From Bacillota bacterium (GTDB lineage Bacteria; Bacillota; Clostridia; Lachnospirales; Anaerotignaceae), in contig JAETUG010000016.1 in NCBI GenBank assembly GCA_021768705.1, positions 1 to 50,578 of the forward strand: a stretch of 50,578 nucleotides of DNA. Reading direction: 5' to 3'. The position numbers and the translations under genes were made by a program. Positions within the stretch are counted from its first letter, which is position 1. Every line of letters begins with the position of its first letter. The notes under the pieces are model-generated. The model saw only the letters and a list, made by a program, of their open reading frames with translations. It was not told the origin of the DNA and did not search any database. Shown here piece by piece: positions 22,460-31,159 of the stretch.

Positions 22460-23758
22460 TCATGCATTACCCAACTGATATACACGGATGATGGAACAAA
22501 TTTCTTGTACCATAGACATAGAGGAAAGAACAGTCATAGCATCTCTGAATCTTTTCTCTTCTACTTCATGGGTCACGATAACGATTTCTGCTGTATCGCC
22601 AATCTTTGCTTTCTGCAGCAGAATGGAAATGCTTACGCTGTTGCTTGCGAATACACTAGCCATAGATGCCAAAGTACCCGCTCTGTCCTCCAGCATCATG
22701 CGAATGTAGTAACTGCTTTTTGTATCGCCGATTTTTTTGATGGGCAGTTCTTTATAGCAGCTGCAGCCGATACGGCCATTGCAGTGGAACAGCATATTTC
22801 TAGATACATCCATAATATCGCCCACAACAGCACTGCCTGTGGGCAAGGCGCCTGCGCCACGACCATAGAACATGGTATCATCCACCGCATCACCATGGAC
22901 AAATACCGCATTGAATGCATCGTTTACCGCTGCCAGAGGATGATGTTCAGGAATCAAAGTAGGATGTACCTTTACTTCAATGCCATTTTCTGTATTCTTT
23001 GCGATCCCCAGCAATTTGATGGTGCAGCCCAATTCCTTTGCATAACGCATATCCTTTGCTGTGATCTTTGTGATACCTTCTGTAAAAACATCATTGAAAG
23101 TCACAGGTGTGTGGAAAGCGATAGACGCCATGATGGCGATCTTACGGCCTGCATCATAGCCTTCGATATCTGCTGTCGGGTCTGCTTCTGCATAACCCAA
23201 GTCTGTTGCCAGCTGCAGAGCTTCTTTGAAGTCCATGCCTTCTTCTTTCATTTTTGTCAGGATAAAGTTTGTTGTACCATTGATGATACCCATAATTTCT
23301 GTAATGTTGTTGCCTGCCAGGCACTGTTTCAAGGGACGGATGATCGGGATACCGCCGGCAACAGCTGCTTCAAACAGCAAGTCACATTGATTTGCTGCCG
23401 CAATATCCAGCAGTTCATGACCATGCATCGCCATCAGGTCTTTATTTGCCGTTACAACGTGCTTGCCCTTTTTCAGTGCTTCTGTAATATAAGTACGGGC
23501 AGGTTCGATGCCGCCCATCACTTCTACGATAATATCGATACTGTCGTCATTGATCACATCTTCAAATTGGTCTGTCAGTTTTTCCGCAGGGACAACATCG
23601 GCATATTTCGCCTTGTTGCGTACCAAAACCTTTGCCACTTCCAGCTCTGCGCCAATCTTAAAAGGCATTTCATCCTTCTGGTTTTCAATAATCTTATATA
23701 CACCGCCGCCAACTGTGCCCATGCCCAGCAGGGCGATTCTTCTTACAATCTGCTCCAT
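22460..23758 (-). CDS. hom: Homoserine dehydrogenase with C-terminal ACT domain
   Basis: This enzyme reduces aspartate semialdehyde to homoserine, the branch point for threonine, methionine and isoleucine. The 432-residue protein shows the Rossmann nucleotide fold (IALLGMGTVGGGVYKI, about residues 7-22), the substrate site with the family signature AAVAGGIPIIRPL and the Lys/Asp-rich loop GYAEADPTADIEG, and a C-terminal ACT domain (about 345-425) that usually mediates feedback inhibition by threonine. The start at 23758 has GGAGGAG upstream; an ATG five codons earlier overlaps that site. thrB and thrC are not in the window. A good promoter lies about 66-93 bases upstream. Confidence 0.93.
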   Translation of the reverse strand: MEQIVRRIALLGMGTVGGGVYKIIENQKDEMPFKIGAELEVAKVLVRNKAKYADVVPAEKLTDQFEDVINDDSIDIIVEVMGGIEPARTYITEALKKGKHVVTANKDLMAMHGHELLDIAAANQCDLLFEAAVAGGIPIIRPLKQCLAGNNITEIMGIINGTTNFILTKMKEEGMDFKEALQLATDLGYAEADPTADIEGYDAGRKIAIMASIAFHTPVTFNDVFTEGITKITAKDMRYAKELGCTIKLLGIAKNTENGIEVKVHPTLIPEHHPLAAVNDAFNAVFVHGDAVDDTMFYGRGAGALPTGSAVVGDIMDVSRNMLFHCNGRIGCSCYKELPIKKIGDTKSSYYIRMMLEDRAGTLASMASVFASNSVSISILLQKAKIGDTAEIVIVTHEVEEKRFRDAMTVLSSMSMVQEICSIIRVYQLGNA

Positions 23759-23823
23759 ATTTTTCTCCTCCATAGGTATCAGTATGATTATAAATACAAA
23801 TGTCTTTCACGGGTGATATTAAG

Positions 23824-23851
23824 ATTTTAACACGAAAATTCCACTTGTCAA
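23824..23851 (-). promoter_or_regulatory. Sigma-A-type promoter of hom
   Basis: On the minus strand TTGACA (complement of 23846-23851) and TAAAAT (complement of 23824-23829) have a 16-base spacer. Confidence 0.7.
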
Positions 23852-24144
23852 TAGATTTTGTCTTTTTTTCAGAAACACTTTTCCATCACAGAAACACACT
23901 TCGTATGCAAATGATTCACATACGCAACTTCATTCTGTTTGACTTTTCTTTACAAATTGAGCAATCAATCCGAAAATACACAAACCTTTTTCGTCATAAT
24001 GACAGAAGATTTTCTCATCTTCTCCCAGTATAATAACAACGTTTCGATGATATGAAAATCTCAGATAAAAAAAGATATGCAGGAGGACATAGCGAAGATC
24101 AAAGCTGCCGCAAAAAGGACTCTTTTGATCTGCTTTGATAGGAT

Positions 24145-24174
24145 TTGACAAAGGCATGAAAAGTGGTTTAAAAT
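24145..24174 (+). promoter_or_regulatory. Sigma-A-type promoter of niaR
   Basis: TTGACA (24145-24150) and TAAAAT (24169-24174) have an 18-base spacer, about 75 bases before the chosen start codon. Confidence 0.7.
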
Positions 24175-24249
24175 AAAGAAAGAATGCCTGAATACTATAA
24201 AAAAGGAAGGATGGCTTATGTCATTGATGAAGATAGAGGTGAAGTCAGA

Positions 24250-24783
24250 ATGACCGGCGCAGAACGACGCAAAAAAATTTTAAAACTAATGAAGGAATCC
24301 TCTACACCCCTTTCCGGTGGTACCTTGGGAAATGCAATGGGCGTCAGCCGTCAGGTGATCGTACAGGATATTGCTCTGCTGCGTACAGAAGGTCATTCTA
24401 TTCTGGCAACTGCTCGGGGCTATCTTCTGGATCAACCAAAAGAAACCGTACGCCTGTTCAAGGTTTACCATGATGAAGCCCATACAGAGGAAGAATTGAA
24501 GACTATCGTTGATCTAGGCGGCTATGTTCTGGATGTCATGGTGAATCACCGGGTTTATGGAAAGGTATCCGCCCCCCTGAATATCAAAAACCGCAGAGAT
24601 GTACAGGCTTTTATGGATCATCTGAAATCCGGGAAATCCTCTCCCCTGCTGAATGTTACCTCCGGCTATCATTTCCACCGTATTTCTGCCGAAAGTGAAG
24701 ATATTCTGGATGAGATCGAAGAAGCCCTCCGTCAGAAGAATTTCCTGACAGAGTTTTTCCCTTATGAAAAAGAGGATGTATAA
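24250..24783 (+). CDS. niaR: NiaR-type NAD biosynthesis repressor (HTH + 3H domain)
   Basis: A 177-residue regulator with an N-terminal winged helix (RRKKILKLMKESSTPLSGGTL, then VSRQVIVQDIALLRTEG) and a C-terminal 3H domain, named for three conserved histidines; candidates here are the His in YHDEAHTEEEL, VNHRVYG and SGYHFHRI. NiaR (B. subtilis YrxA) represses genes for NAD synthesis or niacin uptake when nicotinate is bound. No niacin or de novo NAD gene is adjacent, so it acts elsewhere or on itself. The start at 24250 matches the length of YrxA and has GAGGTG upstream; the frame is open further upstream to 24184. Confidence 0.88.
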   Translation: MTGAERRKKILKLMKESSTPLSGGTLGNAMGVSRQVIVQDIALLRTEGHSILATARGYLLDQPKETVRLFKVYHDEAHTEEELKTIVDLGGYVLDVMVNHRVYGKVSAPLNIKNRRDVQAFMDHLKSGKSSPLLNVTSGYHFHRISAESEDILDEIEEALRQKNFLTEFFPYEKEDV

Positions 24784-24786
24784 ATC

Positions 24787-24811
24787 AAAAAAAGACTACG
24801 GTTTCCCGTAG
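24787..24811 (-). terminator. Terminator of recN, shared with niaR
   Basis: CTACGG (24796-24801) pairs with CCGTAG (24806-24811) around TTTC. On the minus strand it ends in seven T and is 21 bases past the recN stop; the plus-strand side lies just after the niaR stop. Confidence 0.8.
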
Positions 24812-24831
24812 CCTTAAATCTATTTTTCTGT

Positions 24832-26508
24832 TTATTTTTCTGCGATCAATTCTCTTGCTGCTGCCAAGGTGGTTTCCGTCACATCGCTGCCGCCCATCAA
24901 TCTGGCCACTTCCAATACAGAGCCTTCCCCTTCCAAAGGTGTGACCTGTGTAGTGGTTTCTCCATCGCTGCTTTCCTTTTCGATAAGGAAATGCTGATCC
25001 GCCATGGCTGCAATCTGGGGTAAATGGGTGATACACAAAATCTGTCGTTTGCTGCCCAAAAAGCGCATCTTTTCGCCAACTTTTCTTGCAGTTCTGCCAC
25101 TGACGCCCGTATCGATCTCGTCAAAAATGAACGTACCGATTTCGTCCGCATCCACCAGCACCGTTTTCAACGCCAGCATGACACGGCTCATTTCCCCGCC
25201 AGAGGCAATCTTCGCCAATGGTTTCAGATTCTCACCTGCATTGGCAGAAATCAGAAATTCTACTTTATCCTTGCCATCGGCAGTCCAATCGTTCTTTTCA
25301 TCAATCTGGATGTGGAATCTGGCATCCTTCATTTCCATATCCTTCAAAGATGCTTCGATCTGCGCCGCCACCTGTTGGGCAGTAGATCTCCGCAAAGCAG
25401 AAAGCTTTTCTGCCGCAACAGCCAACTTTTTCTGTTCTTTTTCCTTTTCCAATGTCAGTTCCGCCACTTTTTCGTTGCTGTTGGAAAGGAAATCCAGTTC
25501 CTGTACGACTTTATCATAAAAGGCCAGCGCTGCTTCCACGCTTCCGCCGTATTTTCGTTTTAATTTGTAGATCAGCTGAAGGCGTTCCTCAATTTCCTCC
25601 AGTGCATCGGGATCGTTTTCCTGTTTTTCCGCTTCCCGTTTCAATTCCCTTGCCGTATCTTCCACCGCCGCATAGGCATCTGCCAATGCATCTGCGAAAG
25701 CGTTCAGGCTATTGTCATAATCTGCCGCTTCCTGCAGCTTAGCCAAGGCATCCCCCAACTGATCGCAGGCAGAGGGCATCATATTTTCCCCATCGTAAAG
25801 GAGCGCAAGGCTTTCTCTCGTCAGACGCATCAGCTTTTCCATGCTGCTCAGTCGTTTTTTCTGTTCCAGCAAGTCTTCTTCCTCGCCCAAACGCAGTTCC
25901 CCTGCCTCAAGCTCCTCCTTCTGAAATTGCAGAATATCCATCCGCTGCTCCCTTTGGGATTCATCCCCCATCAGGGACTGCAGCTGTTTTTCCAGTTCCT
26001 TCAAGGCATGATAGCTTTTTTTATATTCCTCCATGGCATCCCCAAAGCCTACACCGCAGAAGCGATCTAACAGGCGGATATGTCGGGAAGGATTCAAAAG
26101 AGACTGATGCTCATGCTGTCCATAAATATCGATCAGGTCTTCCGCGATTTCCCTGAGCATACCGACGGTAACCGTAGAACCATTCACACGGCAGACGGAT
26201 TTTCCCGCTTCACTGAGGGTTCTGGTAATGAGAACAGAACCATCTTCTTCCGGTTGGATGCCACTTTCTTCCAATTTTTCCTGTAAAGCTTCCGACTGCA
26301 TGGCAAACAAAGCCTCAACAGAAGCCTGTTTTTCCCCATGGCGCAAAAAATCCTTCCCTGCTCTACCGCCCAGGGCAAACTGCAAAGAATCGATGACCAT
26401 AGATTTCCCCGCACCCGTTTCACCTGTCAGAATATTCAGCCCCTCCCCAAAGGAGATTTCACTTTCCTTGATGAGTGCCACATTTTTGATATGCAGATGT
26501 TCCAGCAT
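24832..26508 (-). CDS. recN: DNA repair protein RecN
   Basis: RecN is an SMC-like ATPase that gathers broken DNA ends for recombinational repair. The 558-residue protein has Walker A GETGAGKS at about residues 29-36, a central coiled coil (about 160-360, rich in Glu, Lys and Leu), the ABC signature KIASGGEMSRVMLALK and Walker B FIFDEIDTGVSG. The start at 26508 has GGAGGG upstream. The gene ends the minus-strand block that begins with the spoIIIA operon. In many spore formers recN is followed by spoIVB and spo0A; here a terminator and the convergent niaR follow instead. Confidence 0.95.
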   Translation of the reverse strand: MLEHLHIKNVALIKESEISFGEGLNILTGETGAGKSMVIDSLQFALGGRAGKDFLRHGEKQASVEALFAMQSEALQEKLEESGIQPEEDGSVLITRTLSEAGKSVCRVNGSTVTVGMLREIAEDLIDIYGQHEHQSLLNPSRHIRLLDRFCGVGFGDAMEEYKKSYHALKELEKQLQSLMGDESQREQRMDILQFQKEELEAGELRLGEEEDLLEQKKRLSSMEKLMRLTRESLALLYDGENMMPSACDQLGDALAKLQEAADYDNSLNAFADALADAYAAVEDTARELKREAEKQENDPDALEEIEERLQLIYKLKRKYGGSVEAALAFYDKVVQELDFLSNSNEKVAELTLEKEKEQKKLAVAAEKLSALRRSTAQQVAAQIEASLKDMEMKDARFHIQIDEKNDWTADGKDKVEFLISANAGENLKPLAKIASGGEMSRVMLALKTVLVDADEIGTFIFDEIDTGVSGRTARKVGEKMRFLGSKRQILCITHLPQIAAMADQHFLIEKESSDGETTTQVTPLEGEGSVLEVARLMGGSDVTETTLAAARELIAEK

Positions 26509-26528
26509 AAAGCATCCCTCCTTGCCAT

Positions 26529-26984
26529 TCAGGCGCTATGGATGATACGATACAGTTTCTCGATGATGACTGCCGCCTGATTATGGGTGCGAACAACACA
26601 GAAAACCGTATCATCCCCGGCGATGGTTCCAAGAATCTCGCTGTTCTGCATATTGTCCAAAGCAACCGCCACCGCCATGCCCATACCATCCAATGTTTTC
26701 ACAACAATCATATTCTGGGCATAATCCATCTTCACCACAGCTTCCTTGAAAACCCGGGTCAGTCGTTCTGTCACTTCTGTATCATTGCTGGTAATGACTG
26801 CATATTTCTGGCGTCCTTTTTCTGTAGCGATCTTTGTCAGCTTCATTTCACGGATATCCCTAGAAACAGTGGCCTGGGTCACCATAAAGCCTTCTTCACA
26901 GAGCTTTTGCGCCAATTCATCCTGTGTTTCGATATCATAATTTTCGATCAATTCCAAAATTTTTGCATGTCTGGCGATTTTCAT
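26529..26984 (-). CDS. argR: Arginine repressor ArgR/AhrC
   Basis: ArgR senses arginine and represses arginine biosynthesis while activating catabolism. The 151-residue protein has the N-terminal winged helix (MKIARHAKILELIENYDIET with VTQATVSRDIREMKL, residues 1-49) and the C-terminal hexamerisation and arginine-binding domain with the conserved GTIAGDDTVFCVV (about 120-132), including the double Asp that binds arginine. AAGGAGGG precedes the start. It sits between nadK and recN, the conserved place for argR in Firmicutes, and recN begins 20 bases beyond its stop. Confidence 0.95.
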   Translation of the reverse strand: MKIARHAKILELIENYDIETQDELAQKLCEEGFMVTQATVSRDIREMKLTKIATEKGRQKYAVITSNDTEVTERLTRVFKEAVVKMDYAQNMIVVKTLDGMGMAVAVALDNMQNSEILGTIAGDDTVFCVVRTHNQAAVIIEKLYRIIHSA

Positions 26985-27020
26985 CGCTGCAACCCTCCTT
27001 ACTTTTGCAGAAAGAAAAAA

Positions 27021-27875
27021 TCACTTTGATAATTTATGTCGCAATACATCATAAAAACTCTGGGGTTTTGTCTTGATGATCGTCGTGCAGACTGCTGCTT
27101 TGCGGATCTGCACCACGTTTTTGCCCATCAGAGTCTTGTTATCCTGTCCATCGGCACTGATGGTAAAGGGGGTATCCTCCCTGCTGGGGTTGATCTCCAC
27201 CGTCACCACATCATCGGCAGAAACCACGATGGGTCTGCTGGTAAGGGTATGGGGGGAGATGGGCGTAATGGCGATGATCTGCGCATCCGCCTTCAACACA
27301 GGGCCGCCCGCAGAAAGATTATAGGCAGTGGAGCCTGTGGGGGTACAGATGATGACACCATCGGCCCGCAGGGTATCTACATATTCATCATTTACGAATA
27401 CATTAAATTCCAATATTTTATAGAGATTGCCACGGGTGATACAGATATCATTCAGGGCGATCATCCCTGTTTTTCGCACAGTTTCCTTCGCCAAAGTACA
27501 TTCCAGCATCATGCGTTTTTCCAGCTTATAATTTCCGCTCAAAACTTTATCAATAGCCAATTCTGCATTGTTTTTTTCTTCCGCTGTCAGGAAGCCCAGT
27601 GTCCCCAAATTGATGCCCAAAATGGGTTTTTCAAAATTTGCTGTCCTTCTGCCGACTCCCAAAAGAGTACCATCGCCGCCCAGAGAGATCAGAAAATCAC
27701 TTTCCTGATATAAAGCCTTTTCCTCTCTGGCATACTGGGGCAGCTCTGCCAATGCTGCCACCTCTTCGGAAAGCTGCGGCTCACAGCCCTTTTCCAGCAG
27801 ATAGTTCACCAGTCGTTTGGTCACGGCCAGTCCTTTATCCTTCTGCACATTGGGTAAGATCGCTACTTTTTTCAT
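27021..27875 (-). CDS. nadK: NAD kinase
   Basis: The product phosphorylates NAD to NADP. The 284-residue protein shows the diagnostic GGDGT motif (SLGGDGTLLGVGR, about residues 64-76), the NE/D-rich binding region LNDICITRG (about 141-149), and the TPTGSTAYNLSAGGP motif (about 181-195). The start at 27875 has GAGGTGG upstream; the frame is open five codons further. It follows tlyA by 11 bases and precedes argR by 36, in the usual tlyA-nadK-argR-recN order of Firmicutes. Confidence 0.94.
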   Translation of the reverse strand: MKKVAILPNVQKDKGLAVTKRLVNYLLEKGCEPQLSEEVAALAELPQYAREEKALYQESDFLISLGGDGTLLGVGRRTANFEKPILGINLGTLGFLTAEEKNNAELAIDKVLSGNYKLEKRMMLECTLAKETVRKTGMIALNDICITRGNLYKILEFNVFVNDEYVDTLRADGVIICTPTGSTAYNLSAGGPVLKADAQIIAITPISPHTLTSRPIVVSADDVVTVEINPSREDTPFTISADGQDNKTLMGKNVVQIRKAAVCTTIIKTKPQSFYDVLRHKLSK

Positions 27876-27886
27876 CCTCTTCCACC

Positions 27887-28723
27887 TCATTTCTCTCCTG
27901 AAAGGATTTTATGAGATTCTGTTACAACTTCCTCCAGTTTTGTCTGTACTTCTTCTTCGCTCATGCCCGTCTGGCTCTTATCCAGATAGATTAAGTATTC
28001 AATATTGCCTTCCGGCCCTTTGATGGGAGAGAAGCTCAGCCCCAAAATCCCCAGATTCTGCGCCCGTACATAATTTGCGATCATTTCGATGACTTCTTTA
28101 TGTACGTTGATATCTCTTACAACACCCTTTTTGCCGACTTTTTCTCTGCCCGCTTCAAACTGAGGCTTGATGAGGCAGACCAGCTGGCCTTTTTCACCCA
28201 AAACACCCAAAACAGCAGGCAATACCTTTGTCAAAGAAATAAAGGAAACATCAATGGAGGCAAAATCCCCTTCATCGGGCACTTGTTCATGGGTCACATA
28301 ACGCACATTGGTCTTTTCCAGGCAAACGACTCTTTCGTCATTCCGCAGCTTCCACGCAAACTGCCCATAGCCCACATCGATCGCATAGACCTTTGCTGCG
28401 CCGTTTTGCAGCATACAATCCGTAAAGCCCCCTGTGGATGCGCCGATATCCAGACAAATTTTGCCCTCTAAAGAAATGCCGAAAGCATCCACTGCTTTTT
28501 CCAGCTTGTAGCCCCCACGGCTGACATATTTCATCTGGCTGCCCTTCACTTCCAGAGACGCATTCACAGCCACCTTCGTGCCGGCTTTATCCTCCTTCTG
28601 TCCGTCAACATAAACATTGCCTGCCATGATATAAGCCTTTGCCAGTTCTCTGGAGGTCGCCAGCCCCTGCTGTACCAGTAAAACGTCTAATCTTTCTTTT
28701 TCCACCTTTTCTGCCATGGTCAT
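27887..28723 (-). CDS. tlyA: TlyA family rRNA 2'-O-methyltransferase (S4 and FtsJ domains)
   Basis: A 278-residue protein with an N-terminal S4 RNA-binding domain (ERLDVLLVQQGLATSRELAK split at about residues 10-29, with AGNVYVDGQ) and an FtsJ-like SAM methyltransferase domain: motif I CLDIGASTGGFTDCML (about 94-109), then YAIDVGYGQFAWKLR. TlyA of mycobacteria methylates 2'-OH of specific cytidines in 16S and 23S rRNA, which makes ribosomes sensitive to capreomycin; the clostridial enzymes are presumed similar. The start codon overlaps the stop of dxs (ATGA). A second ATG is two codons on. Confidence 0.9.
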   Translation of the reverse strand: MTMAEKVEKERLDVLLVQQGLATSRELAKAYIMAGNVYVDGQKEDKAGTKVAVNASLEVKGSQMKYVSRGGYKLEKAVDAFGISLEGKICLDIGASTGGFTDCMLQNGAAKVYAIDVGYGQFAWKLRNDERVVCLEKTNVRYVTHEQVPDEGDFASIDVSFISLTKVLPAVLGVLGEKGQLVCLIKPQFEAGREKVGKKGVVRDINVHKEVIEMIANYVRAQNLGILGLSFSPIKGPEGNIEYLIYLDKSQTGMSEEEVQTKLEEVVTESHKILSGEK

Positions 28724-30588
28724 TCTCCCAATCTCTTCTTTATGCTTTCATAAATGCCCGTAGCATCCAGCCCGTATCTTTCAAAAAGCTGTGTCTGGGT
28801 GCCTTGTTCGATATATTTGTCAGGGAAAGCCAGATTCAGGATATCTGCCTGAATGCCGTGATCCCCGTAAAATTCCATTACTTTAGAGCCCAATCCGCCC
28901 TTGCGGAGGTTATCCTCCACCGTTACGATATGCTCACAATTCTCCGCTGTCTTTTGCAGCACTGCTTCATCCAAAGGCTTGATAAAACGCATATTCACCA
29001 GCATAGGATGGAACCCATCTGCTTCCAGCAGCTTTGCCGCATCCGCCGCCGCCTTCAGCATATGCCCTTCTGCCAGGATAGCTATTTTTTTACCCTCTTG
29101 GATCAGTTCCGCCTTGCCATATTCGATGGGCTGTTTGTTTTCAGAGAAGGCTGTTTCCGCCGTTCCTCTGGGGTAACGCACCGCAATGGGGCCATCCCAC
29201 TGATTTACGGCAAAATCCAACATTTCTTCCAGTTCCCAGCCGTTCTTTGGAGAAAGGACCGTCATATTGGGAACATGGCTCAGGAAAGATAGATCGAAAA
29301 CACCCTGATGGGTCTCCCCATCTGCACCGACGATGCCTGCCCTGTCAATGGCAAATACCACATGAAGGTTCTGCATACAAACATCATGGACGATCTGGTC
29401 ATACGCCCGTTGCAGGAAAGAGGAATACACTGCAAACACAGGCGTGATGCCGCCCTTTGCCAAGCCTGCCGCAAAGGTGGTGCCATGCTGTTCCGCAATG
29501 GCAACATCAAAGAAGCGTTTGGGGAAGGCTCTTTGGAATTTTTCATAGCCTGTCCCACTGCTCATTGCCGCAGTGATGCCAACAACTTTTGGGTTCTTTT
29601 TGCCAATTTCCAGCATTTTTTCTCCAAACACTGCAGACCAGCTCTTGCCGCCCTTTGCGGTGGGCAAGCCTGTTTTCAGATCGAATGCACCGACACCGTG
29701 ATAATCCCAGGGACGTTCCTCCGCATAGGGATAGCCTTTGCCCTTGATGGTCTTTACATGGATCAGGACGGGACGATTCATTTCCTTCACGTTCTGGAGC
29801 AATTCGATCAGCTCCTGCAGGTCATGCCCATCCACAGGGCCTATGTATTTGAAGCCCAGCTGTTCAAACAATGCCCCATGGGTCAGCAGCATCTTTGCCC
29901 CATCCCGCACGTTTTTCAGCACCTGATAGGTGCCTTCGCCAATGACAGGCACATTATTTCTGAACTGCTTCACCGCTTCCTTCCAGCCCCGATACTGGTT
30001 GCTGGTACGAAGGTTATTCAGGTGTCTGCTCATTGCGCCCACATTCGTATCGATAGACATCTGATTATCATTCAGAATAACGATCAGATTGGTATGTTCT
30101 TTTCCTGCATTATTTAAGGCTTCATAGGCCAAACCACCCGTCATGGAGCCATCCCCGATGACTGCGATAACGTGTTCCTTGCTGCCCATCAGGTCACGGG
30201 CCTTTGCCAGACCCAATGCAGCGGAAATAGACGTAGAGCTATGCCCCGCCGCAAAGGCATCACAGGCACTTTCATTGGGCTTGGGAAAGCCGCTCAGCCC
30301 GTCCAGCTGACGGAGGTGGTCGAAGCCTTCCTTTCTGCCGGTCAAAATCTTATGGATATAGGCCTGATGCCCTACATCCCATACGATCTTATCCTTGGGA
30401 AGGTCGAAGCAATATTCCAATGCCACCGTCAGTTCTACCACGCCCAGATTGGACGCCAGATGTCCGCCGGTTTTGGAGACCTTCTGCAACAGGAATTTTC
30501 TCAGTTCCTTACACAGAATTGCCAGCTCTTCCCCATTCAGTTTTTTGATATCCTCAGTGGAATGAATTCGATTCAAAATTCTGTCCAC
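28720..30588 (-). CDS. dxs: 1-deoxy-D-xylulose-5-phosphate synthase (Dxs)
   Basis: Dxs joins pyruvate and glyceraldehyde 3-phosphate, the first step of the MEP isoprenoid pathway. The 622-residue thiamine diphosphate enzyme has HLASNLGVVELTVAL and DVGHQAYIHKILTGR near the start, the ThDP/Mg2+ motif GDGSMTGGLAYEALNNAG (about residues 145-162), and the transketolase-type pyrimidine and C-terminal domains (DRAGIVGADGETHQG, about 420-434). The start codon is GTG. The stop overlaps the tlyA start. With ispA five hundred bases upstream it links precursor and prenyl synthesis in one block. Confidence 0.95.
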   Translation of the reverse strand: MDRILNRIHSTEDIKKLNGEELAILCKELRKFLLQKVSKTGGHLASNLGVVELTVALEYCFDLPKDKIVWDVGHQAYIHKILTGRKEGFDHLRQLDGLSGFPKPNESACDAFAAGHSSTSISAALGLAKARDLMGSKEHVIAVIGDGSMTGGLAYEALNNAGKEHTNLIVILNDNQMSIDTNVGAMSRHLNNLRTSNQYRGWKEAVKQFRNNVPVIGEGTYQVLKNVRDGAKMLLTHGALFEQLGFKYIGPVDGHDLQELIELLQNVKEMNRPVLIHVKTIKGKGYPYAEERPWDYHGVGAFDLKTGLPTAKGGKSWSAVFGEKMLEIGKKNPKVVGITAAMSSGTGYEKFQRAFPKRFFDVAIAEQHGTTFAAGLAKGGITPVFAVYSSFLQRAYDQIVHDVCMQNLHVVFAIDRAGIVGADGETHQGVFDLSFLSHVPNMTVLSPKNGWELEEMLDFAVNQWDGPIAVRYPRGTAETAFSENKQPIEYGKAELIQEGKKIAILAEGHMLKAAADAAKLLEADGFHPMLVNMRFIKPLDEAVLQKTAENCEHIVTVEDNLRKGGLGSKVMEFYGDHGIQADILNLAFPDKYIEQGTQTQLFERYGLDATGIYESIKKRLGE

Positions 30589-30648
30589 AGTTTCACCAAC
30601 TCTCTATTCTTACAAAATTGCACAAAGGCTGATGCATCGCAAACAGCG

Positions 30649-31080
30649 TTACATCCAAAGCCCGATCACGATACCCAGCAATGCCCCTGCGGCAACTTCC
30701 AGCGGGGTATGCCCCAGAAGTTCCTTCAGCTCACCCACATTGGGTATCTTGTGTTCCAAAATCAACATATTCAAAATTTCCGCCTGCTTGCCTGCCGCTC
30801 TTCTGATACCCTGGGCGTCATACATGGTGACAAAGGAAAAAATCAGCGCAATGGCAAACAACGGGGAATCAAATCCATAGTACTTCCCGATGCTGAAGGA
30901 AAGTGCCATGGTAAAAGAAGAATGGGAACTGGGCATTCCGCCCGTCCCCACGATGCGGGATGCATCGAATTTTTTATCCACGATCAATGCCAGGATAATC
31001 TTGATCCCCTGTGCCGCTGCCCATGCGATGATGGCAGCCCAAAGGGGCGTATTGTGCAGAATTGCCTGGAAGTTATACAT
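30649..31080 (-). CDS. Divergent PAP2 family membrane protein (DUF212/YuiD)
   Basis: A 143-residue protein with about four hydrophobic helices, of the DUF212 family, distantly related to PAP2 acid phosphatases. The phosphatase-like pattern is GTGGMPSSHSSF (about residues 46-57) with a later MYDAQGIRRAAGKQA (about 86-100), resembling the K/R-x6-R-P and PSGH elements in changed form. It sits between ispA and dxs, both of isoprenoid synthesis, so a polyprenyl phosphate substrate is a fair guess, but no activity has been shown to my knowledge. Confidence 0.85.
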   Translation of the reverse strand: MYNFQAILHNTPLWAAIIAWAAAQGIKIILALIVDKKFDASRIVGTGGMPSSHSSFTMALSFSIGKYYGFDSPLFAIALIFSFVTMYDAQGIRRAAGKQAEILNMLILEHKIPNVGELKELLGHTPLEVAAGALLGIVIGLWM

Positions 31081-31114
31081 ACCATCGCCTTCTTTCTGCT
31101 TTTTTCAAAAATGC

Positions 31115-31159
31115 AAACCGTTCAGAATGTTCAATACGTTCAGAACGTTCAGAACGTTC
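31115..31159. repeat. Five-copy 9-bp tandem repeat at the ispA 3' end
   Basis: The units on the plus strand are AAACCGTTC, AGAATGTTC, AATACGTTC, AGAACGTTC and AGAACGTTC; the last two are identical. The ispA stop codon (31149-31151) lies inside the array, so the repeats supply the final residues and continue downstream. Confidence 0.75.

Larger units (their letters stand above)
23759..24249. other. 491-bp divergent intergenic region between hom and niaR
   Basis: The region holds the promoters of both flanking genes and no convincing gene. A 7-bp inverted repeat GATCAAA (24097-24103) / TTTGATC (24124-24130) sits just upstream of the niaR promoter and could be an operator or a small RNA stem. 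I see no T-box, SAM or other recognisable riboswitch in front of hom. Confidence 0.5.

Noticed and set aside
24070-24150. Short open frame (about 23 codons) within the hom-niaR gap
   Set aside because: No ribosome binding site, overlaps the niaR promoter, and no recognisable peptide.
23759-24249. T-box or SAM riboswitch in front of hom
   Set aside because: No T-box core (AGGGTGGNACCGCG) or S-box signature could be found; only promoters and a 7-bp inverted repeat.
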